Shown here: positions 9,062 to 18,900 of the stretch, piece by piece
Numbering within the stretch: the stretch's first letter is position 1
Layout of the letters: each line of letters opens with the position of its first letter
Source: Pilasporangium apinafurcum
Taxonomy: Eukaryota; Oomycota; Peronosporomycetes; Pythiales; Pythiaceae
Direction: 5' to 3'
NCBI GenBank assembly: GCA_001600495.1
Contig: BCKE01000079.1
Coordinates: 1-64,000, forward strand
Length of the DNA stretch: 64,000 bases
The notes under the pieces: generated by a model
Told to the model about the DNA's origin: nothing
The model's database searches: none
Seen by the model: only the letters and a program-made list of their open reading frames with translations
Translations under genes and position numbers: made by a program

Positions 9062-11537
9062 CACATATAATAACGTTTTCGCTTTGAAGTCTCCGTGGTT
9101 TTTCTTGAAATCAAACGATCGATTGTAAGACATTTTTGAGTGATTTTAATTTTCGCATCATCAACGCCCAATGTTAATCCAGCGGGATCATACATCGTTA
9201 CAAAGCTTCGAACTCCAGGATCAATCGCACAAACTCGACTTGAAGATGTTTGTTCAAATTCCTTCACGTGAGGAACACAAAGGTAGAATTTCTCATCTCG
9301 GGTGCGTTGAAGACGTACTGAAAAATTAAGTTCAGGAAGTTTTTCTTTAATTTTGATCCCTTCATTCTTAGAGAAACCAAGATATCTTGGGAAGAATCTC
9401 GCAAATCCGTCAGCCGGCGTAAACATTTTTGTACGAATTTGTGATAAAGTCGCATTCGACTAATGGGTATTTGGTGAAAACGGCTCCAAAACCCACATGA
9501 AGCTCCAATTATTAAGTATTAAAACCTTCACTCTATGTAAGATCTAACAAATTGGCGATAGTGTATAAAATCTATACACTTTGGCAGGTTTCTCTACGGA
9601 TTAAAGCCAAAATTAGAATACTGGGCTAAAAAAGGATCTATTTTAGGTAGCTGTAAAAGCAATAGGATTCTAGGAGACCAATACTTTTAACCATAATTAA
9701 TGCAGTCTACTTTTTCCCAACAAACACGCCAGTCGACTACAGCTCAAGCGCAAGCTCTTAAGCCTCTCAAGGAAACTTGGTAAGTGGGTACATAAGAGTG
9801 GGTTGTAGTTGATGTGTTTGTAAGTATGCTCCGGTATGTGGGATGATCGATATAGATGGGATGAATGCATTTATTTATATTAATTGAATGAATGTATTCT
9901 GAATTACTTGTTTATTTGCGTATTCTATGCATCTATGAGCTTAAACTACGTCTTCTCGATCAAGGCATATGCCGTGAAAGTTCATAGGGGAAAGATGGCG
10001 CTGTATGAGGAATGGAATATTTTATTTTTACTATGATATTCTGCATAAGTCGTACGTATGGATGTGTATATATAGAAGGGACTCTTTGTGTATACATAAG
10101 TAAAATTGGCTATGCGTATGCGGTGGTAGTCTCGTGACTGAAAAGTACAATGACTAGTCCACGACAGACAGCTAGTGGGAACCCCATAAGCTGTTCTAGA
10201 AAGACTGTGAGGTACCCTCACAGTTTGTATGGACGTTTGCACATTCGCTAGAATGTGCTTGGTTTGTATGATTGTGTGTGATGTTGGAATGGAATGTCGT
10301 GAGATTTAGTCACTGAGGCTGTGACTAAATTCTTACATCTGACGGGCGAATTGATTGGGTGGCAGATTCGTTGAGAGGCATGGTGGATGTTCTCTTAGTC
10401 GAATGTTTGTATATTGTATTTGAATGGCTCCATTGCATATTCTACATATTAATTCTATTTGCGGATGCTACCTGACGCTACTGTGTGGGCCCTTGATTGT
10501 GGAACATACTGGTAGCCGGGCCAATATCATCCAAAGGCACCAGGAAGTACACAACGTGAGGGATATTACATCCTTTACCCCATTTTTGGGCGTGATATTA
10601 TGTCACAAATTTCAACTGAAGACGAGTTATCCTTCCGAGACTTGAATTTCAATTCTGGAAAAGAAATCTTACTCCCCTTCTTCTCCTTCTTCGCTTTCTC
10701 CTTGAGTGCTTCAAACGATTCTACAGAAGAATCCAGAGCCTTCTTGTAATCACAAAAAGTCGAATTCATGACTTCCTCGGGAACTTCCAAGTGATATTCG
10801 GGAAGATATTTCGTCAACGAATGTTTTTGTGAGATCGGACGATATTTCATATCCAGGTCTTCTGAAGATAACTTGTAACAGTCTTCTCTTGACATTTCAA
10901 CAACCTTGTTATAAATTGCGCGATGCGTTCCAAACATCTTGTTTAAGAGCTTCTTTTGTGGCTTGGTTGGATATAGCCTCACTTTTATCACGCTGTTTGT
11001 TTTTTTTCTTGGATCACTTGTTGCTGGGGATATTGTTTGGCTGGTGTTCTTCTTTTCCATAGTCATCAATTCTACTATGTTATTTAATGTGAACCATGAC
11101 CTTGCTTCAAGTTTCTTCGAGTGTACTGGAAAAGACATATCTTGGTTCGAAGGTGTCCATACCTCCTTAGCACGATTTCCAACAGGCCATTTCCACCAAT
11201 GTGGAATCTTCTTCTTTATCGGCGCAGGTTCGGAAATGGATGTAGATTGTTGATTATCGTCGAAAGTGTTGATGCTCGTAGCTCTACGAACAACCGTGTT
11301 TGATCGCTTCTTTTTGATGGTCTTGTTTTCTTTGGGTTTCTTGGGGGTCTTGGATGTCTTGGGCTTCTTGGTCAATGATTGTGGGAGATCCGGTGAACAA
11401 CTACCTTTACTTGATGATCTTGTTTGAATTGAGCGCGATCGAAAAATAGCAGTCACAACCTTCTCATAGTCACTGTCATCACTATCGTCGCTATCGCCAA
11501 ATCGACGCCTCTTCTTTTTCCTTCCCTTCACCGACAT
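9062..11537 (-). pseudogene. Fanzor2 nuclease, N-terminal and RuvC-I part, inverted and interrupted
   Basis: The minus-strand frame starts at MSVKGRKKKRRRFGDSDDSD (ATG at 11537). A ~190-residue low-complexity basic region with WWKWPVGNRAKEVW follows, then the TnpB/Fanzor2 signature IKVRLYPTKPQKKLL and FGTHRAIYNKVVEMSRE. At 10608 the frame is interrupted by a solo LTR (9440-10607). Beyond it coding resumes with RYLGFSKNEGIKIKEKLPEL and VCAIDPGVRSFVTMYD (RuvC-I Asp), reaching KRKRYY at about 9067. There the sequence switches to the inverted-repeat arm. RuvC-II, the zinc ribbon and RuvC-III are missing here and lie on the opposite strand at 11994-12467, so the gene was split by an inversion. It cannot make a working nuclease. 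Confidence 0.8.
9440..10607. mobile_element. Solo LTR inserted in the Fanzor2 gene
   Basis: The insert is bounded by TGTGATAAAG and ATTATGTCACA (TG...CA ends with short inverted termini). AATT or AATTT is duplicated at both sides (9436-9440 and 10608-10612). Fanzor2 coding sequence is continuous across the site once the insert and one duplicate are ignored. No internal retrotransposon region is present, so this is a solo LTR left by recombination. A diverged partial copy lies at 1-398. The clean target duplication suggests it is younger than that copy. Superfamily not assignable. Confidence 0.65.
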
Positions 11538-11540
11538 ATT

Positions 11541-11991
11541 TAATGGGTCTCCATTATATATCAGATCCAGCGGGTCCGAAAACGAGATAAACCCGAACGG
11601 GTTGATAAAGTACGATTTCTTACTGTGTGTAGAAATGCGAACTTCTGCTAGGTGCAGTTGTTCATTGTTTACGGTTAGTCCGTAAATAAAATGTTTTACA
11701 AGACATGGAAGAAATAGTAAACAATACTTTTCCCATGCTATCAAAGAGAAACAATCCTTTCATATACGATTTTGTATAGTTGGCTATGTTTGAATTGGAC
11801 ACTCGAGCATCAGTCATTCATTTCAGTTTGTAGGTAGCTTTATTAAAACACTAATTCAGTTCCTCAGTTTCTTCCAAAAGAGTAAGTCTCTTTCTCTTTC
11901 CTTTCCTCTTGATTGACGACGTTCGTCGCCAATCAGTTACGTTTCCTCACTGCACAACAGTGTACGTCAGTAAAAGGGTTACTCTTTTACA
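11541..11991 (-). repeat. Fanzor2-type element left end, inverted-repeat arm 2
   Basis: This 451-bp arm is the reverse complement of 8611-9061, with only a few differences (most near 11560-11590). The Fanzor2 start codon at 11537 lies directly beyond its inner end, so this copy shows the original arrangement of 5' region and gene. Its outer end is fused to the C-terminal half of Fanzor2 at 11994. Confidence 0.8.
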
Positions 11992-11993
11992 GT

Positions 11994-12467
11994 ATGAGGA
12001 AAAGAATGTACAAGATTTTCCAATGTGTGAAAGCAATGATTGAAGACATGCATCAGAAAGTGTCAAGTTGGTTATCAAAAAACTACAAAGAAGTACTCCT
12101 TCCTACGTTTGGTACGTCAGATATGACATCCAAGCAAAAAAGAATTTCAAGCAAAGCGTCTAGAGCAATGCTCACATGGTCCCACTACAAATTTAAGAAG
12201 ATGCTTAATTACAAGATGGAAAGGACTGATGGACGTGTGATCGATTGCGGGGAGCATTATACAACAAAGACCTGTTCTTAATGTGGGAGAATCAACTACA
12301 CAATCGAACGTCAGAAGGTTTTCAAGTGTCCTCACTGCAAATTTGTTCTCGATAAAGATGTCAACCCTGCTTGCAATATCTTTCTCAAGAATGAAGCGTT
12401 ACTCACCTGGGCTCTTAGAGTTCAGGTGCCCGGGGGTGCCTCCTCCGAAGGTTGTCATGTGCTCTAA
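11994..12467 (+). pseudogene. Fanzor2 nuclease, C-terminal part (RuvC-II/III, zinc ribbon)
   Basis: The plus-strand frame opens with MRKRMYKIFQCVKAMIEDMH and continues VSSWLSKNYKEVLLPTFGTS, a typical TnpB/Fanzor2 segment. A zinc ribbon follows (TKTCS-stop-CG, then FKCPHCKF), then LDKDVNPACNIFLKNEALL (RuvC-III Asp). An in-frame TAA at 12279-12281 replaces one residue between the first two ribbon positions. The frame ends at 12465-12467. This half complements the inverted half at 9062-11537. Orientation relative to that half, and the adjoining arm, show a rearrangement rather than two independent genes. Confidence 0.8.
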
Positions 12468-12552
12468 GTTCATTTAGAGTATCGACCCAAGAAGAATTGT
12501 AAGATTATCATGATTACTTTGGTATCTATTGGTAACTTTTATGATCTTCAGA

Positions 12553-12651
12553 GGTGTAGCGGGCTCGAAAGAATATGTGAGGGAACATCTTAGAAATTTT
12601 TAGAATTTTTAGGGTCATATTTTCGATGCCTTTGGTAATAAACAAGTATCA
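12553..12651 (+). repeat. Element right-end module abutting the SulP stop codon
   Basis: The segment GGCTCGAAAG..., GTGAGGGAACATC, ...TTTTTAGGGTCATATTTTCG and TGCCTTTGGTAATAAA aligns over ~100 bp with 37188-37281. It probably is the displaced right end of the Fanzor1-bearing element, separated from the gene by the nested Fanzor2 insertion. Its last three bases (TCA on plus, TGA on minus) are the stop codon of the SulP gene. Confidence 0.6.
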
Positions 12652-14802
12652 TTGTGAACCCATGCGAACGCACGCAATCGCCGATACAATATCGTCTGTA
12701 AGCTTGTGGTTAGAAGATCGCGTTAGTGAGTGGGCGCCTGGTTTCATTTCATCTTCCTCTCTACTTGCTCTTCCCACGCCACCTGCCACTAAGGAATCCT
12801 TCGTTTCTTCTTTCAAATTGGCGAAGGTGAGTAGCTGATCGCGCTTCTGTAGTTTGTCTTGGTACTCCTTGAGTAAATGAATCGTAGTGGCGTCGATATC
12901 GTTGATGCGGGAACCGTCGATTACAATTCCAAGCACTCGGCCACGGGCTTTAGCATGTTGTAGGTGCTTCTCCATGGCATGAATGAGATGCATGGCGTTC
13001 CCAAAGTACAAATCCTGCTCCATCCGCAAAATCACTATGTCCAGAAGCTCACTCGGTTGTGATGGGTCCGTCGATGGATCTGGATGTTGCTCTTGCTCGT
13101 GTTGGTCCTGCTCATGGTGGTTCATCTCAGCAAAATTTCCATCCGGCAACTGACCTAATGCAATCACTCGTGGCTTCTTTGTTCGGGCCATAATCGCCAC
13201 AAGGGAGGCAGCGATGGAAAGGATCAACCCCTGCAGTAGTCCAAACACGAGTGTGCCAACGAATGAGGCAATCCAGACATACAGCTCCTGCTTTCGCACG
13301 CATCGGAGCCATTTTAACTCAGAAAAGTCAATCAGCGATAGCGCCGAGAGGATGATGATCGCAGCCAGTGGCGCTTGAGGCAGATAATAGAGCGGACGTG
13401 TGAGAAGGAGGATGGTGAAAGCGACGAGAATCGCTGTGATCATGGAGGCCAATGGTGTGTGTGCGTTCTGTGAGTTCACAGCACTGCGCGATAGACTTCC
13501 ACTGGAAGGCATGCCTTGAAAAAAAGACGCACCAAGGTTTGCAAAACCCAAACCAAGCAGCTCTTGGTTGGGCGATATTTCATAGCCATCTTTGCTGGCG
13601 AGTTTACTGCCAATGGCGACGCTGGACATGAAGAAGATGACGGCGATTGTGAGCGAATTAAGGATGATTGTGTCGAGCTGCTCTAATGGGATGATACTAC
13701 CGAGTACTGCAGGTGGAAACACTGGAGCAGGTAGGCCTTGATGCACTTTGCCGGTTAAGTGGATCTTGCTTTCCCCCCATGTAACACCCACGCACATCCC
13801 AATGACACAGACAATCAGCGGACCGCCGTCACAGAGTAATTTACAAAGGAGGAGAACATACGGACGCTGTTTCAGGTGTTTGTTCATGAGTTCTAACGCT
13901 CTTTTGTTTGTGGCTCCAGAGCATTCCCCAGTTTGTTCTTTGTATATGGCAGCAGTCGATTGATTAGATGGAAGTGGGACGAGAGTGCTTCTGTAGTCGT
14001 GTGAATGCAGCTGAGCAGGCGCATCCAGTTGGATCTCAACTACCTCCTCGTCGTCTTCTTTGTAGTCGTTGCTCTCTGTTCCGAGCGCATCACTTTGATG
14101 AGAGAGCGCAGTTGAGGACTCTGATGTTTTACTGTTCGGAGTTTGAAGAGCGATTTTTTGAAGATGAGTTTTCAACCATTTAGCTGTCCAAAGCACCACC
14201 ATGGAGAAAATTCCGAGTGAAAATGAATACAAATTCATGTCTGGAATTTTGCCGAGGATCTCCACGACAGATAAAATGGTTAGCTTGGAGGATCCGAGAG
14301 AGATCCCCAGCCACGACGGCAACTGTGAGACAATGATGAGGAACGCAGTGGCAGTGATGTAGCCATTCATGGACGTTCGCGAGAAGAAGGTGACTACACC
14401 GCCCTGGCGCAGAAGACCCGCGACGACCATGATCACACCAGTGAAAAATGTGAGCAGAATACCCGTCGCGATACGCATTTCCACAGTCTGGATATCGGCA
14501 GAACGAAGCATCACACCCACGAGCAGGCTCCCCTCCGAAGCATTCGCGACGGAGAGCGCTCTTGATGAGCCAAAGAGCGGATAGATGAGTGGTGCGATGG
14601 CGGCTGTGTAGAGCCCGTACTGCGCTGGCACATCCATCAACGCTGCGAGAGACATTTCCTGCGGCACCAACATTGCGCAGACGGTGAAGCCAGCGATGAG
14701 ATCGAACTTGAGATCCTGTTGTACTTTGTATTGCGGCAACCAGTTCAGAATGGGCATACGTTTGTACCAGACTTTGCGCCATTTGTCATAGCGTGTCACC
14801 AT
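12649..14802 (-). CDS. SulP/SLC26-family sulfate transporter with STAS domain
   Basis: A single-exon gene of 717 aa. It imports sulfate (or exchanges anions) across a membrane, most likely the plasma membrane. The N-terminal part has the SulP signature region (DLIAGFTVCAMLVPQEMSLA, then AQYGLYTAAIAPLIYPLFGS at about 34-80) followed by many hydrophobic helices. A hydrophilic loop of ~100 residues (about 215-310, acidic EDDEEVVEIQLDAP) splits the transmembrane region and is longer than in most relatives. The C-terminal STAS domain (about 590-690) shows VLGIVIDGSRINDIDATTIH. The length fits eukaryotic SulP proteins. It stands divergent to the sulfate-activation enzyme at 15997, sharing a ~1.2-kb spacer, which supports sulfate as the substrate. 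The stop codon lies exactly at the boundary of a transposon right end, so its 3' UTR is element-derived. Confidence 0.9.
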   Translation of the reverse strand: MVTRYDKWRKVWYKRMPILNWLPQYKVQQDLKFDLIAGFTVCAMLVPQEMSLAALMDVPAQYGLYTAAIAPLIYPLFGSSRALSVANASEGSLLVGVMLRSADIQTVEMRIATGILLTFFTGVIMVVAGLLRQGGVVTFFSRTSMNGYITATAFLIIVSQLPSWLGISLGSSKLTILSVVEILGKIPDMNLYSFSLGIFSMVVLWTAKWLKTHLQKIALQTPNSKTSESSTALSHQSDALGTESNDYKEDDEEVVEIQLDAPAQLHSHDYRSTLVPLPSNQSTAAIYKEQTGECSGATNKRALELMNKHLKQRPYVLLLCKLLCDGGPLIVCVIGMCVGVTWGESKIHLTGKVHQGLPAPVFPPAVLGSIIPLEQLDTIILNSLTIAVIFFMSSVAIGSKLASKDGYEISPNQELLGLGFANLGASFFQGMPSSGSLSRSAVNSQNAHTPLASMITAILVAFTILLLTRPLYYLPQAPLAAIIILSALSLIDFSELKWLRCVRKQELYVWIASFVGTLVFGLLQGLILSIAASLVAIMARTKKPRVIALGQLPDGNFAEMNHHEQDQHEQEQHPDPSTDPSQPSELLDIVILRMEQDLYFGNAMHLIHAMEKHLQHAKARGRVLGIVIDGSRINDIDATTIHLLKEYQDKLQKRDQLLTFANLKEETKDSLVAGGVGRASREEDEMKPGAHSLTRSSNHKLTDDIVSAIACVRMGSQ

Positions 14803-15996
14803 GTTTTCTCAATTTGCAGCCAGAGCAGGTTCAAAAGTGATGCATGAAGGAGTTCATCATAACTTCAACAACAGCCAGTGAGCTTGCATAAATAAGCAGC
14901 TTCTTGGGATTGCATTTCATTGGTGTTCCGAAATTTCGCTAATTATATCCCATCACAAACAGAATCTATTTCTCCGTGCACGAGAATGCTATTGATAGGG
15001 GGACACATGGGGTTCAAACGTTTAATGTCTCCAACGACGATGATAAACGCGGATGAGTTGGTCGTATGAGTGAAAACCCGACAGCGCTACCAGCGTTCCA
15101 CTTATTAGATGATCTGCAGAGAATATATCAACCGTTGGACGACAGGGAGGTCATTACTTCATTACTTGCAGTCACCATCATCATCATGAACAGCTTCTCC
15201 TCCATCCTCCTCAAGATTTCTTTTGATGGGTTGCGCACGCAATGGATGAGATATGCAACTAACTCCACATCGACAATCTACGACGAATAAATGCATGTGG
15301 CAAATGGACTGGTGCAACTATGAATCATCTATGAACACCAACCAATGGGATTCTTTTCCAAAATGGCTTCACAAATTATAAAATCAAGAAGTACCAGTGT
15401 GAACATGATTGGGCAATCATCTTCTTCTGAACCAATCGCTTCAATATCTTTTTAGCCAATCATCATCTCCCAGCACTAAGTTGAGTTTTATCCAATCAAA
15501 AATTGATATACTTTTGACACTGAAATGAGGTGGGCGAATGTCTAGCGCTGATTGGTGGGGAATCCACCACTCCTGTTGCCGTTTAGTAACACGTACCATG
15601 ACAGAGGATGAGGAGGCAACACCAACGGCTGGCGGCCACTCACTCCTCACTCACTAACTCCTTCTACATGCACCAATCGGCTCATCTCTTTCTGTGCTCA
15701 TGTAATCCTCCATCACTGGAATGTTGCGTTCGCTAATTAGTGCCGCATTGAAAAGCATCGAAGAGTCGAGAAATTGATAACGGAATCTTATATTAACTGT
15801 TAGATAACACTTTTCTGATCTTTTTATACAAAAAATACTAAAATTTTCTCTTATGTGGAGGTGATAGGGTTAGGTTTGTTGTTTTTCCACAAGACCATCA
15901 CTCCTGATCTGTTTCCACATTCCATCTATCCACGTCCTTGCATTCATTTCTTCATTTGCGGATCGCTTGGCAGACGCGAAGGCTGAAGTTACCACA
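14803..15996. promoter_or_regulatory. Divergent spacer with a CCAAT-box cluster
   Basis: The spacer lies between the start codons of the SulP transporter (minus) and the sulfate-activation fusion (plus). Six CCAAT pentamers fall within 340 bp: 15342, 15432, 15456, 15492 and 15673 on plus and 15551 (ATTGG) on minus. Such boxes bind NF-Y in eukaryotes. TTCATTTCTTCATTTGCGG at 15943-15961 resembles the oomycete Inr element and lies 36 bp before the ATG. No convincing gene is present in the spacer. Confidence 0.45.
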
Positions 15997-18900
15997 ATGG
16001 CAGGCGATATCATGTACGCGTCCGTCAAGCAGGACGACCTTGAGGCCAACGATGGTTCTCCGGTCACGCGTCTTTTTTCCTACGGACCAGACTCCTCCCG
16101 CCGCCGCGTGATTGTTCGCAACATTCTCATTGGCGCTGTGGTGGTCCTGCCGTATCTCCTGCTCTTGGCGGTCTATGTTGGCGCGGGAGGGAGTGCACCA
16201 GGCGTGCCTCTTGGTGGCAAGGCTGAGTTGGAAGAAGTTTGCACTAGCCAGCGACTGGAGAAACTCAATATGCAACGCAACGTTTACTATGACTCATCAC
16301 TCGTCTCCCGCCCACAGCGGTACGCTGCACTGGAGCAGAAAGGAGCAACGCTGTGGTTCACGGGGCTCTCGGGCAGTGGCAAAAGCACAGTTGGCCGGGC
16401 ACTGGAGAAGGAATTGCTGCGACGCCGTGTGCACGTCTACCGTTTGGATGGTGACAATGTGCGCATTGGTCTGAATCGCGACTTGAGCTTTTCAGAGGCT
16501 GATCGTGCGGAAAGTGTGCGTCGTGTTGGCGAAATGTCTGCGCTCTTCTCGGAAGCTGGTGTAATCACATTGGTTGCGTTGGTGTCACCGTTCCGTGCAC
16601 GTCGTGATGAAGTTCGTGATCTGCACAAGAAGATGAACATTCCATTTTACGAAGTATTTGTGGATGTACCTGTGTCAGTGGCAGCCGATCGCGATGTGAA
16701 AGGTCTTTATAAACGCGCCATTAAGGGTGAGATCAAGGATTTCACTGGGATTTCTTCTCCATATGAAGAGCCACTGGACCCGGAGATTCACTTGTTTGCA
16801 TCCAACATGACACTAGACGAAGAAGTGAACCTCATTCTTAGCGCCTTGGAAAGAGATGGTCTGCTGACGGGTGTTGAAGCCCCACCCAGTGGATACCCAG
16901 GTGTTGCTATTGCCGATGGTGGTAACGCCGTCGCTAACTTTGCGACGTTGTATCCAGACACGCCACATGTCGCTCGTCCTTCCAACTACGACGATCTTCC
17001 ACGCGTGTTACTGCGTGACGAAGATGTACATTGGCTTCAAGTGATTGGAGAGGGCTGGGCTTCACCACTAAAGGGATTTATGCGAGAAGGAGTGTACTTG
17101 CAATCGTTGCACTTTAGCAGCGTTCTGTACGATGCTGATAACCTTACGGATGGACACTTGTCCTTGGAATCTCCCACGGATTTTTCGGAATATTCTAGTG
17201 AAAGTGTCTCCAAGGGAACGCGTGTAAATATGCCAGTTCCTATCGTGCTTCCGATTAATGATGCTACGAAGGAGAAGATTGGATCGTTCTCTCAAGTCGT
17301 TTTGGTTAGTCCAGCTGGTGTCGAATTGGCGTTACTCAATGATCCAGAGATTTACGACCATCGCAAGGAAGAACGAATTACGAGGACGTTTGGTGCTGTG
17401 GACAATGATCATCCGTACATTAAGGAAATTTTGCGGTCGGGGGATTACCTTCTTGGTGGTGAAATTGAACTACTGGATCGTATCAATTATTACGACGACT
17501 TGGATCAATACCGACTAACACCAGCAGAACTGCGCAAACGATTTGATGAAATGAATGCCGATGTTGTGTTGGCTTTCCAGACCAGAAACCCAACGCATGC
17601 TGGTCACGCATACTTGATGAATAACGCACGTGAACAATTGATCGCACAAGGATATAAGAATCCAGTTTTGTGGCTGTCACCGCTCGGTGGCTGGACAAAA
17701 GAGGACGATGTCCCTCTTGATGTCCGTGTGCGACAACACGAAGCAATTTTGCGAGATGGAATGCTGGATAAAGATAGCACTGTGCTTGCTATTTGGCCAT
17801 CGCCAATGATTTATGCGGGACCTCGTGAAGTGCAATGGCATGCCAAGAGCCGCAAGAATGCTGGTGCGAGTTTCTTCGTCGTTGGCCGTGATCCTGCCGG
17901 TATTAAACGCTCCGATGGTGACAAAGATGACATGTACAATGGTGATCACGGACGATTCGTGCTGCATATGGCTCCTGGTATGGAAGACTTCAATATTTTG
18001 TCGTTCTCGAAAGTCTACTATGATGTCACTGATCACAAAATGAAGCCAATGGACAAGAGCCGCAAAAATGATTTTCTTTCCATTTCAGGCTCGCGCATGC
18101 GTCAGATGGCTCGGGAAGGACTTCAGAAATGTGCAGGTGATCGCATTCCTGCTGGTTGGGAAAAGAAGCCAACTTGTGTTCCCCAAGGGTTTATGGTCAA
18201 GTCTGGTTGGGACATTATGATCGATTACTATCAAAATATTGACAGTTCGCGATGGATCCCATTCGCCACGCAATTTGCGCCTGCAATTGTGGACTCCACG
18301 CGTCTGTTCGAGCCTGTTGGTACTTTTGGGCGAACGGATTACAAGCTTCATTTCAAGAACGACAATGGGCAGCTAATCTCTCCATGGCACGATATCCCAC
18401 TGCAAGATGATGGAGCTGTCGGTCAAAACAATTTCAACTTTATCGTCGAGATCCCAAAGGGTATTGCACACAAGATGGAAGTGAACAAAGAAGAACGATA
18501 CAATCCTATCATGCAGGATACCACTCATGGTGGTACACGAGGCCGCAACTACTTGTACGGTGTTCCATTCTTCAACTATGGTCTCTTCCCGCAAACTTGG
18601 GAAGATCCAAGCGTAAAGGATCTTAATGGAAATGGTGGTGACAATGATCCATTGGATGTAATTGAAATCGGGTCGAGTCAACTACCTATGGGTTCTGTGA
18701 ATCCTGTCAAGGTACTCGGCAGTCTTGAACTAGTTGATCAGGGCGAAGTTGATCACAAAATCCTCGTCATTTCCCTGGATGACGACGACGCAGCGAAAAT
18801 CAACAATGTCAGCGACCTTAAGCGAGTGAAGCCCGGGGTTCTTGAAGCACTTATTGATTGGCTGAAAAACTACAAGATCCCGGAAGGAAAGTCAGTCAAT

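Noticed and set aside
8858-9070. Small 70-codon gene in both inverted-repeat arms (MIAWEKYCLLFLPC)
   Set aside because: It is open in both arms, but lies in the 5' non-coding end of the Fanzor2 element, and in arm 2 it simply runs into the Fanzor2 frame. Conservation reflects the recent duplication of the arm.
15967-15996. Longer start of the sulfate-activation enzyme at 15967
   Set aside because: The codon there is TTG, not ATG. The first in-frame ATG is at 15997.
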